From: a virus
Direction: 5' to 3' (one strand)
Virus record (IMG/VR): IMGVR_UViG_3300009618_000128
Span: 1-24,755 of that record
Length of the DNA: 24,755 bases
In this document: one piece after another, positions 11,519 to 19,606 of the stretch
Numbering within the stretch: position 1 is the first letter of the stretch
Layout: each line of letters begins with the position of its first letter
Translations under genes and position numbers: made by a program
The notes under the pieces: model-generated
Told to the model about the DNA's origin: nothing
The model's database searches: none
Seen by the model: the letters and a program-made list of their open reading frames with translations, nothing else

Positions 11519-12322
11519 ATGGCAAAGGATAAGACGATTTTCGAGAAAGGCCCATCGGCGGGCGAGATGCGGGCCAAGAACTCAGAGGAGTTTGGGACAA
11601 ACTTTGGCGGACCAGTGCGTTATCACATCGACGGGAAGATTTTCATCTTCTCCTGCGCGCGCCGCACGAAGATGGTCAACCAGACGCTTTTCCCTTCAAC
11701 CGAGCTCCTCGGATGTTTGAACGGCGAGAGGTACGTGCTGGCAACGACCGTTCCCGACCCGGTTCCGCAGGCTTCTCCGGACCTGGAGCGTGGGGGCAAG
11801 CGAATCGATTATGAGGATGGTTGGCGGGCCGCGATTGGACTTCTCCATCCCGAACATCCGCTCGGCGGCAATGGCGACTGGTTTACAGGGGCAGACCAGG
11901 CCACTATGTCGGAAGGTGTGAATCTTCTCGCGCAAGGACTTTGGCCGAGCCGGACGAATCCGCCGACCGAGCAGGATATTCGCCGAGCCGAGTCGCTGAG
12001 GGATAAGCGGTATCGCCGGCTGACCGATCTGGCCTTCCGAGCCGCAGCGCGCGGATCGAAGTATCTGGCCGACTTTCTGCGAGAGCATGAAGATGTGGCC
12101 GACGCGATGGACGCGCTCGGTCTAACGGCAGACTGGCATCGTGGCAACCGCAAGGTGCTGGCCACCTGCCCGAACTGCGGTGACTCGGTTGCGCAAGGTC
12201 TGGCTTTCCACAAGTCGAGCGTGACGGACAAGCTGTGTGTGATTGATGCACTTCGTGCGTATCAGGCAAAGGCTATCACGAAGGAAGAGATGGAAGAACT
12301 TTTGACCGCTCCGGTGGTCTAA
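11519..12322 (+). CDS. Conserved phage protein with C-terminal zinc ribbon
   Basis: The 267-residue product has an N-terminal beta-rich half (IDGKIFIFSCARRT, about 37-50), an Arg-rich helical middle (about 150-205) and a CPNCG knuckle (C217, C220). H231 and C240 lie in the following helix and could complete a zinc site. The middle segment RDKRYRRLTDLAFRAAARGS is strongly basic. AAGGAGACAG precedes the ATG, the same ribosome site as for the scaffold-like and co-chaperonin genes. It is separated from the next gene by a 90-nt spacer holding a 16-bp stem. No enzyme motif is seen; nucleic-acid or protein binding is inferred from the zinc knuckle. Confidence 0.7.
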   Translation: MAKDKTIFEKGPSAGEMRAKNSEEFGTNFGGPVRYHIDGKIFIFSCARRTKMVNQTLFPSTELLGCLNGERYVLATTVPDPVPQASPDLERGGKRIDYEDGWRAAIGLLHPEHPLGGNGDWFTGADQATMSEGVNLLAQGLWPSRTNPPTEQDIRRAESLRDKRYRRLTDLAFRAAARGSKYLADFLREHEDVADAMDALGLTADWHRGNRKVLATCPNCGDSVAQGLAFHKSSVTDKLCVIDALRAYQAKAITKEEMEELLTAPVV

Positions 12323-12326
12323 CGGT

Positions 12327-12399
12327 CTTCATTCGGGGTGGGAGCCGTGCTCTCAGGACTGTCTCCCTTGGCTGTCGCCGCCGCCCATCCCGAATGGAG
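12327..12399 (+). ncRNA. Long intergenic RNA stem-loop before the connector gene
   Basis: Positions 12327-12342 (CTTCATTCGGGGTGGG) pair with 12384-12399 (CCCATCCCGAATGGAG) over 16 consecutive base pairs, two of them G-U. AGCC (12343-12346) and GGCT (12370-12373) extend the helix past a 10-nt bulge. No T-run follows, so termination is unlikely. A long imperfect stem between phage late genes resembles an RNase III processing site as in T7; this is inference. The next start lies 14 bases beyond the stem. Confidence 0.65.
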
Positions 12400-12412
12400 T
12401 TGAAAGGGTGCG

Positions 12413-13252
12413 ATGAGTCAGGCGATTATTGGCGGCAACCAGCGCTATCCTTCGTTGCAGGGAATCTGCGACCTCTTTCGCGCTCAAATCAACGATACCT
12501 TCTCAAACAGCATGGGAAGCGGCACTGGACAGGGCGGCGGCGGCGGTCTGGTGATGAACGATACCAATCCAGACATTTTGGTATTGCTCAATGCTGCCTG
12601 CCTGGATACCTTTGCTGAACTTCGTAATGTCGGATCGCCAGAGTTGATTCTCGACAACTGGATTGTGAGCGGCCTTCCGGCTCTAACGCAGCCTGATGCT
12701 TCCGTACAGGTGGCGCTTGGATATGCCGGATACTTTGACGGGTATCAGTGGCACCCGCAATGGACACTGCCTATCGGCCTCTCGCGGATACTAGCAGTTA
12801 ATCAGCGCGTGACGAATAGCGGGTTTGCGTTTGGAGAATGTCATCACTACCCGGCCGGAATCCCAGGAGCGTTGCAAGGCTTACTCATGAGCGGCTGGGA
12901 GATGCGTCAAGGGGCGCTATGGCTTTCAGGTTGCTTGTCAGAGATTGACTTGCGCATCCGCTGTAGAATCACGTTTCCGCCATTCCTGAGCACAGCCGCC
13001 AGCGTCATTGACTTCTCGACGGCCTACGTTCCGATTCTCGAGAGTCTGAACGCTATCGCGGACAAGATGCTAGTGCGGTATGCGCGGCGGTTCGCACCGG
13101 AATTGTTGCCAGTGGCGAAGGATGCTGAGCAGGAATCGATGGGAAAATTGAGGCTTGAATCCGTGCGCGAACGGCAAAGCGCGGAAAATGAGCGCGGGGA
13201 ATTTGGAGCGGCTGCCACTACCGATTTTCTGATCCCCTGGGCATGGTTTTAA
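12413..13252 (+). CDS. Probable head-completion / connector (adaptor) protein
   Basis: The 279-residue protein starts with a helical segment containing an Asn-Asp-Thr (INDTF). A Gly-rich linker (GSGTGQGGGGGLVM, about 36-49) and NDTNPDILVLLNAACLDTFA follow. The middle has LPALTQPDASVQVALGYAGY and FDGYQWHPQWTLPIGLSRIL, and the C-terminal helix is charged. I recall this arrangement (DTNPD..LLNAA ... Trp/Tyr 'GYYDG' ... LP-x-DL) from environmental phage proteins after the capsid gene that are thought to attach below the portal. The exact family is not asserted. AAGGG stands a few bases before the ATG. The upstream RNA stem isolates it from the capsid block, so it probably starts the neck/tail module. 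Confidence 0.55.
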   Translation: MSQAIIGGNQRYPSLQGICDLFRAQINDTFSNSMGSGTGQGGGGGLVMNDTNPDILVLLNAACLDTFAELRNVGSPELILDNWIVSGLPALTQPDASVQVALGYAGYFDGYQWHPQWTLPIGLSRILAVNQRVTNSGFAFGECHHYPAGIPGALQGLLMSGWEMRQGALWLSGCLSEIDLRIRCRITFPPFLSTAASVIDFSTAYVPILESLNAIADKMLVRYARRFAPELLPVAKDAEQESMGKLRLESVRERQSAENERGEFGAAATTDFLIPWAWF

Positions 13253-13286
13253 CTGGCGCGAGGAGCGTCCACAACCCGTAATTTGT

Positions 13287-13303
13287 TGCGCTGAGGAGGC
13301 GCA
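13287..13303 (+). promoter_or_regulatory. Shine-Dalgarno displayed in a hairpin loop
   Basis: TGCGC (13287-13291) and GCGCA (13299-13303) form a 5-bp stem whose loop TGAGGAG carries most of the AGGAGG ribosome site for the gene at 13310. Presentation in a loop keeps the site accessible; partial pairing of its last G could modulate it. Confidence 0.4.
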
Positions 13304-13309
13304 CTCAAC

Positions 13310-14188
13310 ATGGCAAACCAGGCACAATTCATACTTCAGGTCAGCAACTTCACGCTCGCCGGTATCGACAAAACTAACCGTACACTGCGCGTTAAGGGCA
13401 ACGCAATTCCCATCATCGCCCCCGGCAGCATCAACACTGGAACGGTCGTAGCAGGCGGTTCTGGATGGGTCGTGGGTGATCTGCTCACCGTCGCCAACGC
13501 GCCTGGAGCCATCCTCAATGTTGCAACGGTGTCGTCGGGGGCTATCGCCACCGTTACGGTAGTCAACCCAGGCTCCGGCGGGACAGCGACAACCGCAGCG
13601 GTTGCTACGGCCATCGCGCCCTCGGCGGGCATCAGCGCCACGATCACCACGACCGTCAACACTGGTGCGGGTGGTCTACTCATCATCACCGGGTTTTCTA
13701 TCACTTCCAGCGTGGTCACGTTCAATGTCGTAAACTCGTTGACTACGGGCGGGGGGCAGGCGGTTGTGGTGCAGGGATTCACCGGTGCATATACGTACCT
13801 GAACGGCCTTTACACCACTGCGTCCGCGACGGCAAGCACGGTAACGGCCTCGATCACCGCGCCAAACGTTGGCCAGACCAACCTCTATGCCACGATGACT
13901 GTCCAGCCTACCTACGTGACGGGCGGTGTGATTATCCGTCCCGGCTTTGTGAATCAGTTGGGCCTTCCTCGTCCCATTGCTGGAATCGGGCCTCTGGCTG
14001 GGCCTAATTTACTGGATTTGTATACGCTCAGCGGATCGCTTCTTTCCTACAGCACCAATATCGTGCAAACGAATATCGGGTTGCAGGTGAGGGCGTTTAC
14101 GATGGGAACGCCGGGCGAAGTGGCGGCAGGAGCTATGCCTGCCGATGTAATTGGTTTCTATGCCGAGTATCCGTTTGGAGCGTTCTAA
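13310..14188 (+). CDS. Beta-rich virion structural protein, 292 residues
   Basis: The protein is almost free of charge and rich in Val, Thr, Ser, Ala and Gly. Residues 49-92 form a module of the type GSGWVVGDLLTV ... VVNPGSGGT, recurrent in phage tail and head-fibre proteins. Residues about 112-198 resemble a second beta module (VTFNVVNSLTTGGGQAVVVQ ... YLNGLYTTAS), also seen in the proteins at 14188 and 22403. The C-terminal 90 residues are different and may be the part that binds the virion. A strong AGGAGG supports the start. The stop overlaps the next start (TAATG), linking it with the large tail protein. Decoration or neck-fibre protein is likely; a tail component is the alternative. Confidence 0.6.
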   Translation: MANQAQFILQVSNFTLAGIDKTNRTLRVKGNAIPIIAPGSINTGTVVAGGSGWVVGDLLTVANAPGAILNVATVSSGAIATVTVVNPGSGGTATTAAVATAIAPSAGISATITTTVNTGAGGLLIITGFSITSSVVTFNVVNSLTTGGGQAVVVQGFTGAYTYLNGLYTTASATASTVTASITAPNVGQTNLYATMTVQPTYVTGGVIIRPGFVNQLGLPRPIAGIGPLAGPNLLDLYTLSGSLLSYSTNIVQTNIGLQVRAFTMGTPGEVAAGAMPADVIGFYAEYPFGAF

Positions 14189-17100
14189 TGCACGGTGTCA
14201 GTCCAGGTGAAGCAACAGTTCCGGTAACCTCTCTGGGCGGTTTGGTAACTCTTGCCGTACCAGAGAGTTTGCCGGAAGGCGCATCACCACGCACCTACAA
14301 CACGGATTACAATGTCGGGCAATCAAAAACCCGCGACGGTCTGACACGTGTTTACAATCCATCAACAGGATCGGCGGGACCGAACAATGGAGCGGTAGCA
14401 ACAAGTTCCACGTGGAGCAACGTCAATGCTCTGTTATCTTCTGCATCAGGGTTTGCGAGTTTTGCTCCAGTCTCATCCGCAAATAGTGTAGATATTACCG
14501 AATTCAGTTTTGCCCTGCCGACTTCCGATTCTATTGCTGGAATTCAGGTGCAGACAGAGGCGTATGCGAATACCCCTGCAACACTCCAGGCACAATTAAT
14601 TTCTGGCGGAGTAGTGTTGGCCACTAAAACGAGTCCTATTTCTTTGTTGGATGGTTTACATGATTCATTAACCATAACTTTTGGAGATTTAACCGATCTT
14701 TGGAATGTATTTTTGAGCGTTCCGGCAATCAACGCTGTCACGTTTGGAGTGCGCTTTACACTTCTAGCAAGTGAAGGGTACACGGGGGCAGCAGGGTTCG
14801 CTAAAAATGTTCAGGTGACGATCGGCGTAAATACGGGTTTGCAGACGATGCAGCCACTTGAAACGTTTACGAATCAAGACGGCTTGCGCTACAACCGTGT
14901 CATGGATCAGGGAGGAAATCTTTGGGTTGAGTCGCTCGACACGGCTCCAAACGCCATTACGCTTTCTCGCAGCGGCATCGCGCCGGGGTCGATGGCGGTT
15001 GCGATTGAAGGAGAAGGCGTCGAGTACATGGCATTCGTGAATCCGCTGATTCCCGGCGGCTCGGACATGCCGCTTCAATGGACGCCGACTTATGCGGACA
15101 GAATTACGCAGGTGGGGCCGGGCGCGGCTCCCTCTTTTACTCCCGTGCAGGCGTCCAGCAATACGTTTGCGATTGCGACGATCACGCAGAATCCGGCCAA
15201 CTCAGATATTACCGATCCTGGGCACCTGAGCGTTTTGCAGCAATCGTCCGGGCCTGACTCCACGGCTCCCGGCGTCGTGCTGACGGTGTTTTACTCGCCT
15301 TCGTTCTATAGCGGCGCACCACAGCCCGAAGCGCAGGATTTAGTTCTGGTCAATGCCTTCAATTCAGGGCAGGCGGTCTACGCATATATCAGCGGCGCGC
15401 CATTCGGGAACGGGACGTTTCTTGTCACTGGGGTTGGAAACATCCTGCCTCCGGGAGTCGACCACTTCCGCTACTACTTTACCGTCAACCTGCCCACGTC
15501 GAACTACCAGCAGGCCATCGAAGCCGCCGGGCAGTATCAGCTTTCCGTCGCAACCATGACGATGCAGGTTCCCGTTCCCGGCCTGGCGGTGGGGAATCAG
15601 GTTACCATCTCTGGGGCGACTCCGAGCGCATGGGATTCCACCTGGACTATCTCTCAGGCGCTCAACTCCGGCGTTCTCGAAATCACATCTGCGTCCGTAA
15701 CCGGAGGGGTCGCTACCTACAGCTTTACCGTCGTGAGCGGAGCGCCGCCGGTCGCCGGGCAACGGGTGACGATTACCAATGTCATCAACGACAACAATCT
15801 CCTTAACGGTACCAACCTGGCTATCGCTTCGTCGTCCGCTTATGGCGGGACGGTGAGCACTTCGGGAACTGCGGTAACGTGGCTGAGCGGTAATCAATTC
15901 TCGACGTTGGTTTCGGGCGAAACTATCGAAATCGGCGGCGTCGATTATGTGATCTTCACCGTCAACTCGGCGACCAGCATCACGCTGACCACCAGCGCGG
16001 GAACGCAGACGGGCGTCCTCTACTTCTCCGGTACTCTGTTGAGCGGAACTTTCACGATTGCCACTTCAGCACCAAACACGACAGGGACGCCGCCGCCGGA
16101 AGAGGGCACGGCTACAACTTCCGGAACGATCTTCGCGTTCGATCCCGGCATCACCACGGTGGGGACTCTGACCAGCCCGATTTACGGCAACACGACGGTG
16201 GGTGGGACGCTTACTTACGTTGCCGCAAATTCACAACTGATCGGCTCAGGGACGAAGCAGGGCAGCGTCTTTTTTATTCTCAGAGACGGCTCCTACACCG
16301 CGCCCGCCCCGCCGGTTACTTTTGCGGTCCCGGAAAACACAACTGGAATCGCGGTAACCGGACTGCCAATAGGTCCGCCAAACGTGCGAGGGCGGGGAAT
16401 CATTCTGACGGAATCTGGACAGGACGGAGTGCCGGGAGCGAACTTCTTCACGCTGCCAAACCCCGTCGAGTATTTTAACGAAAATGTCAGTTACACCGCG
16501 ACGGCATTTTTCGTCAACGATAACACGAGCACATCTACCACGCTGAGTTTCCCCGAAGATGTCCTCACCGCTGGCCTGGCGGTCGATGTGTACGGCTACA
16601 ACCTTTTCAACCTGATCGAGATTGGCGATCCGACTTACGTTTCAGCCTACGATTCCCGCAACTGCTACGGCCAGCCCCTCAACAAGATTCAAAACCTCGT
16701 CAACATGAGCTTTGACGGCGGATACCTGCAAGCGACCGCGCCGGTCCCGCTCGGCTGGTCTCAGCCCGATATTTACGGGCGATTGAATGTAAGCCTGATT
16801 TTCGGGAATTCTTACTATATCTCGAATACCAGCGGAGGCCCTCTGGCTCAAGCCGGACTGATTCAGCAGACTGCGTATCTCGATGCGTACCTGGAGCCGA
16901 TTTTCGAGCCAAACACGGGATACTCCGTGCGCGTGACGGCTCGGTGCCCTTCAGGAATTACGACTGAGGGAGGATCGCTGGTTTATGCTCTGATGTCCGG
17001 GACGAAGGTGCTCGGCAGTTATTCCCTGCCGCTCTCGGACCTGACCACATCTTTTGCCAGATTCAGCGGCGTTCTGCTCCCGGACCCCGCCCTCACTTCG

Positions 17101-18354
17101 ATCCCATCGAATGCGGTAATCCAAATCTATGCGGCGAACCTGCCTAACGGGGCCGACGTCGAGATTGACCGTGGCGACCCCTTCGATACAGATATTCCAG
17201 TGCTGCTCACCACTGAGTATTGGTCCTACGCGGGCTTGCCGACGATGGTAGACGGAGTGAGCGGCAACGTTCTTTATACCAGTGAAAACCAACATCCAGT
17301 GCAGGCGGCAACCGTCCTTTACGACACGCATTATGTCGCAAAGGGTTGGGGCGGAAAATCGCCAGGAAGTAGCCTTTACTCGCTCCAGGCGTCGCCGTCG
17401 CTTGAGCCTGCCGATTGGGATGAGCCGGAGGTGTCGCAGCGATCTGGAGGGGCGCTAGGGCCGTTTGCGTGGGCCGGTGGAGAGCAGTGGTTTGTTGCCG
17501 CATCGCGCGCCGGACTCTATCTCTTTACTGGAGGTCAACCGGGAAAGATCACGCAAGAAGTACAGCAGGTGTGGGATGCGATCAACTGGAATGCCGCGAG
17601 TTCGATCTGGGTAGATGTCAACCTGAAGGCACGGCGGCTCATGGTCGGTATCCCGTTGCCGACACCGAATTTCTGGTTGCCGAATGCGCCAACCAATGCC
17701 GCGCCGACTTCACCCAATGTGGTTCTGATGCTCAATTTCCAAGGAATTGATTCTGGCGAAGAACTGAAGGCCATGCCTCAGATGCACACAACCATGTTCG
17801 GGATGCTTGCGGCCATTGATATGCGGCGCAAGTGGTCTCTGTGGTACGGTGGAGTCCAATCGCCCTACGCTACGACCGTGCAGGGCGTGAATGGCGAACA
17901 AACGCGCTTTGGCAACGGACAGGGAAATTCTCTGGTTTACTTCCTTGACCCGACACAGAATGCAACTGACGACGGGACACCTCTTGACTCGCTCTATACT
18001 GGATCGGATTTACCGAATCTTGCCAAGCGTGCAGAAATGCCGCAATTGGGTCAGGATCGAGTCTGCTGGAGCTATATCTCGCAAGGATTGACTTCAGGTG
18101 GCAGTGTGAATCTTCGGTTGCTAGGGGAATATCTCTACTTCCCTGAGCCTGCCGGATATAACACGCTGTCTGTGCCGGGTGGATTCGCGCCGGGGTTGCA
18201 ACCTCTCCGAAACGCTTATGCTTCACTGAATTTCATCGCTACACGCACATTTTTTGAGTGGCGACAGAACGACGGCAATCCAGGCTGGACACTCTCGAAT
18301 ATCATGCTGCGCGCGCGGAAAGCTCCGTGGAGCGCCGTACTGGGGATAAAATGA
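14188..18354 (+). CDS. Large tail protein (tail hub / tail body candidate), 1388 residues
   Basis: This is the longest gene of the window. The N-terminus TSLGGLVTLAVPESLPEGAS followed by PRTYNTDYNVGQSKTRDGL resembles the opening of large virion proteins in environmental podo-like phages. The body is a string of beta modules: about 30-230, a 451-510 module (VGNQVTISGATPSAWDSTWT), a repeat at about 510-555 (TYSFTVVSG), and at about 560-600 VTWLSGNQFSTLVSGETIEI. The C-terminus FEWRQNDGNPGWTLSNIMLR is conserved in style. No lysozyme or hydrolase motif is apparent. Position after the connector and before the ejection genes suits a tail tube or hub of a short-tailed phage. It starts by TAATG overlap and ends in an ATGA overlap. 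Confidence 0.65.
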   Translation: MHGVSPGEATVPVTSLGGLVTLAVPESLPEGASPRTYNTDYNVGQSKTRDGLTRVYNPSTGSAGPNNGAVATSSTWSNVNALLSSASGFASFAPVSSANSVDITEFSFALPTSDSIAGIQVQTEAYANTPATLQAQLISGGVVLATKTSPISLLDGLHDSLTITFGDLTDLWNVFLSVPAINAVTFGVRFTLLASEGYTGAAGFAKNVQVTIGVNTGLQTMQPLETFTNQDGLRYNRVMDQGGNLWVESLDTAPNAITLSRSGIAPGSMAVAIEGEGVEYMAFVNPLIPGGSDMPLQWTPTYADRITQVGPGAAPSFTPVQASSNTFAIATITQNPANSDITDPGHLSVLQQSSGPDSTAPGVVLTVFYSPSFYSGAPQPEAQDLVLVNAFNSGQAVYAYISGAPFGNGTFLVTGVGNILPPGVDHFRYYFTVNLPTSNYQQAIEAAGQYQLSVATMTMQVPVPGLAVGNQVTISGATPSAWDSTWTISQALNSGVLEITSASVTGGVATYSFTVVSGAPPVAGQRVTITNVINDNNLLNGTNLAIASSSAYGGTVSTSGTAVTWLSGNQFSTLVSGETIEIGGVDYVIFTVNSATSITLTTSAGTQTGVLYFSGTLLSGTFTIATSAPNTTGTPPPEEGTATTSGTIFAFDPGITTVGTLTSPIYGNTTVGGTLTYVAANSQLIGSGTKQGSVFFILRDGSYTAPAPPVTFAVPENTTGIAVTGLPIGPPNVRGRGIILTESGQDGVPGANFFTLPNPVEYFNENVSYTATAFFVNDNTSTSTTLSFPEDVLTAGLAVDVYGYNLFNLIEIGDPTYVSAYDSRNCYGQPLNKIQNLVNMSFDGGYLQATAPVPLGWSQPDIYGRLNVSLIFGNSYYISNTSGGPLAQAGLIQQTAYLDAYLEPIFEPNTGYSVRVTARCPSGITTEGGSLVYALMSGTKVLGSYSLPLSDLTTSFARFSGVLLPDPALTSIPSNAVIQIYAANLPNGADVEIDRGDPFDTDIPVLLTTEYWSYAGLPTMVDGVSGNVLYTSENQHPVQAATVLYDTHYVAKGWGGKSPGSSLYSLQASPSLEPADWDEPEVSQRSGGALGPFAWAGGEQWFVAASRAGLYLFTGGQPGKITQEVQQVWDAINWNAASSIWVDVNLKARRLMVGIPLPTPNFWLPNAPTNAAPTSPNVVLMLNFQGIDSGEELKAMPQMHTTMFGMLAAIDMRRKWSLWYGGVQSPYATTVQGVNGEQTRFGNGQGNSLVYFLDPTQNATDDGTPLDSLYTGSDLPNLAKRAEMPQLGQDRVCWSYISQGLTSGGSVNLRLLGEYLYFPEPAGYNTLSVPGGFAPGLQPLRNAYASLNFIATRTFFEWRQNDGNPGWTLSNIMLRARKAPWSAVLGIK

Positions 18355-18905
18355 CGATACCCGGCAACGCATTGCTCCAAGAGTTCGAGAATCAGGGCGG
18401 CGCGGCCACGAAGCTCGGCGTGTTTTTGAGGCGCTATGTGCTGCCCACTATTCAGAACGTTGCTCAGGGGGCTGCGGTAGGCACGTCGAAGTCCGTCAAG
18501 CCACCCGCGCCCCCACAATCGCTTACGGTGACTCCGGTAGGCCCAGAGCACGTGAAACTGGATATTACCCATACCGCGCCGATCATTCGGGGGGCGCGAT
18601 ATTTCACAGAAATCTCCGCGAACGATTCCACCTTCAACGGTGCAATGATTCACGATCATGGAGCTTCCAGATCGTCCGCGCCTGTATTTTTGCCTACGAA
18701 CGGAAGCGATTCAACTCCGCACACATACTACGCGGCCTCCTACGTGCAATATCCGGGCGGACCACCTTCAAAGCCTACGTCGACAGTAAAATTCACGATG
18801 AGCGGGACAACGAACGCCGATATTCCCAAGGGAACGGGGTCCGGCACGGCAACCAATGGCGGCCAAGCGTTTCAAGGGCTTGGCAAGGCAGCAATCAGGA
18901 ATTGA
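18351..18905 (+). CDS. Virion protein with fibronectin-III-like domain, 184 residues
   Basis: The start overlaps the stop of the large tail gene (ATGA); further upstream in-frame Met codons lie inside that gene and are rejected. After a helical N-terminus (LLQEFENQGGAATKLGVFLR), a Pro-rich hinge (KPPAPPQSL) leads into a single Ig/FnIII-like beta domain (about 48-145). It has the motifs YFTEISANDS, GASRSSAPVFLPTN and YYAASYVQYPGGPPSKP. The tail end is Gly/Thr-rich (GTGSGTATNGG). FnIII-like modules on phage virions usually serve weak surface binding. Its coupling to the tail gene suggests attachment to the tail or neck. Confidence 0.65.
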   Translation: MTIPGNALLQEFENQGGAATKLGVFLRRYVLPTIQNVAQGAAVGTSKSVKPPAPPQSLTVTPVGPEHVKLDITHTAPIIRGARYFTEISANDSTFNGAMIHDHGASRSSAPVFLPTNGSDSTPHTYYAASYVQYPGGPPSKPTSTVKFTMSGTTNADIPKGTGSGTATNGGQAFQGLGKAAIRN

Positions 18906-18928
18906 TTTTACAGGGAATACGGTATAAT
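18902..18928 (+). promoter_or_regulatory. Promoter candidate for the ejection-protein block
   Basis: TATAAT (18923-18928) is a perfect -10 box. The -35 candidate TTGATT (18902-18907) overlaps the upstream stop codon and sits at a short 15-bp spacing. Transcription would begin near 18935, at the base of the following hairpin. This is the second place in the late region where a promoter-like element and a structured leader occur together. Confidence 0.55.
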
Positions 18929-18941
18929 CTTTCCAAGAACG

Positions 18942-19006
18942 GGTGAGCGGCGCTTTTTAGCCCTGCCGAGACACCGCACCGCAGCGGCCCATAGCGGACG
19001 AGGTGC
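18942..19006 (+). ncRNA. Structured leader of the ejection-protein block
   Basis: GGTG (18942-18945) pairs with CACC (18972-18975) and CGGC (18948-18951) with GCCG (18965-18968), giving one stem with a small internal loop. GCACC (18976-18980) pairs with GGTGC (19002-19006), partly covering the GAGG ribosome site for the GTG at 19010. Blocks TAGCCC, CCGAGAC and ATAGCGGA appear here in the same order as in the capsid leader, and GAGACACCGC with CCCATA recurs at 10365-10380. A shared regulatory RNA element is suspected. Confidence 0.5.
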
Positions 19007-19009
19007 CAA

Positions 19010-19606
19010 GTGGGCTTGTTCACGAATCCAGGAGTTGGCCAAGCAAACGCAGCCTACGGCCAGGCGTTCAATACCGCCGGTATGCTCGGCGGCGAAGCGC
19101 AGGGCATCAACGCTAACCTGACACCTTTCCTCACACAAGAAATGCTTCACCCCCAAGGCTATGGCCAGCAGGGAATTTCTGCTATGAACGCAGCGGCTTC
19201 CGGGGGAGCAGGCGGGGCATTGTCGGCCTTTGAGGGCGGCGCAGCCCAACGTGCTGGTGCCATGCACAACGCCGGAGCGTTCGGTGCGTCTATGGACGAC
19301 GCCAGCCGTAACGCCATGAAAGCCCGCGCAGGGGCAAGCGAGAACATCGCAGCCAACAATGCCAACCTTCAACAGGAACAAACACAGCAGGGCGCGTCCG
19401 GCCTCGGCGGGATGTACAAGACCGATACGAGCGGGATGCTGGATGCGATGGGGCAGGAGAAGGGCGACATTGAGGCTGGAGTTCAAGCGGGGCAAGCAGG
19501 ACCGGCTTGGATGGGCACGCTCGGCAAGGGACTTGGCATCGCGGGATCGGCAGCCGGTCTCGCCGGAGGTTTTGGTATTCCCGGCTTCGGAGGTTTTGCA
19601 AAATAA
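19010..19606 (+). CDS. Small Ala/Gly-rich internal (ejection) protein candidate
   Basis: The 198-residue product starts at GTG, with GAGG six bases upstream and no nearby ATG alternative that keeps the N-terminus. It is dominated by Ala, Gly, Gln, Asn and Met. Low-complexity helices such as GISAMNAAASGGAGGALSAF are followed by an Asn/Gln-rich segment (ENIAANNANLQQEQTQQGAS, about 103-122). A hydrophobic glycine-zipper-like C-terminus (LGIAGSAAGLAGGFGIPGFG) could insert into membranes. Proteins of this make-up, just before two larger Ala/Gly-rich genes, behave like ejected pilot proteins in podoviruses (compare P22 gp7, gp20, gp16). That parallel is based on composition and position, not on alignment. 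Confidence 0.6.
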   Translation: MGLFTNPGVGQANAAYGQAFNTAGMLGGEAQGINANLTPFLTQEMLHPQGYGQQGISAMNAAASGGAGGALSAFEGGAAQRAGAMHNAGAFGASMDDASRNAMKARAGASENIAANNANLQQEQTQQGASGLGGMYKTDTSGMLDAMGQEKGDIEAGVQAGQAGPAWMGTLGKGLGIAGSAAGLAGGFGIPGFGGFAK

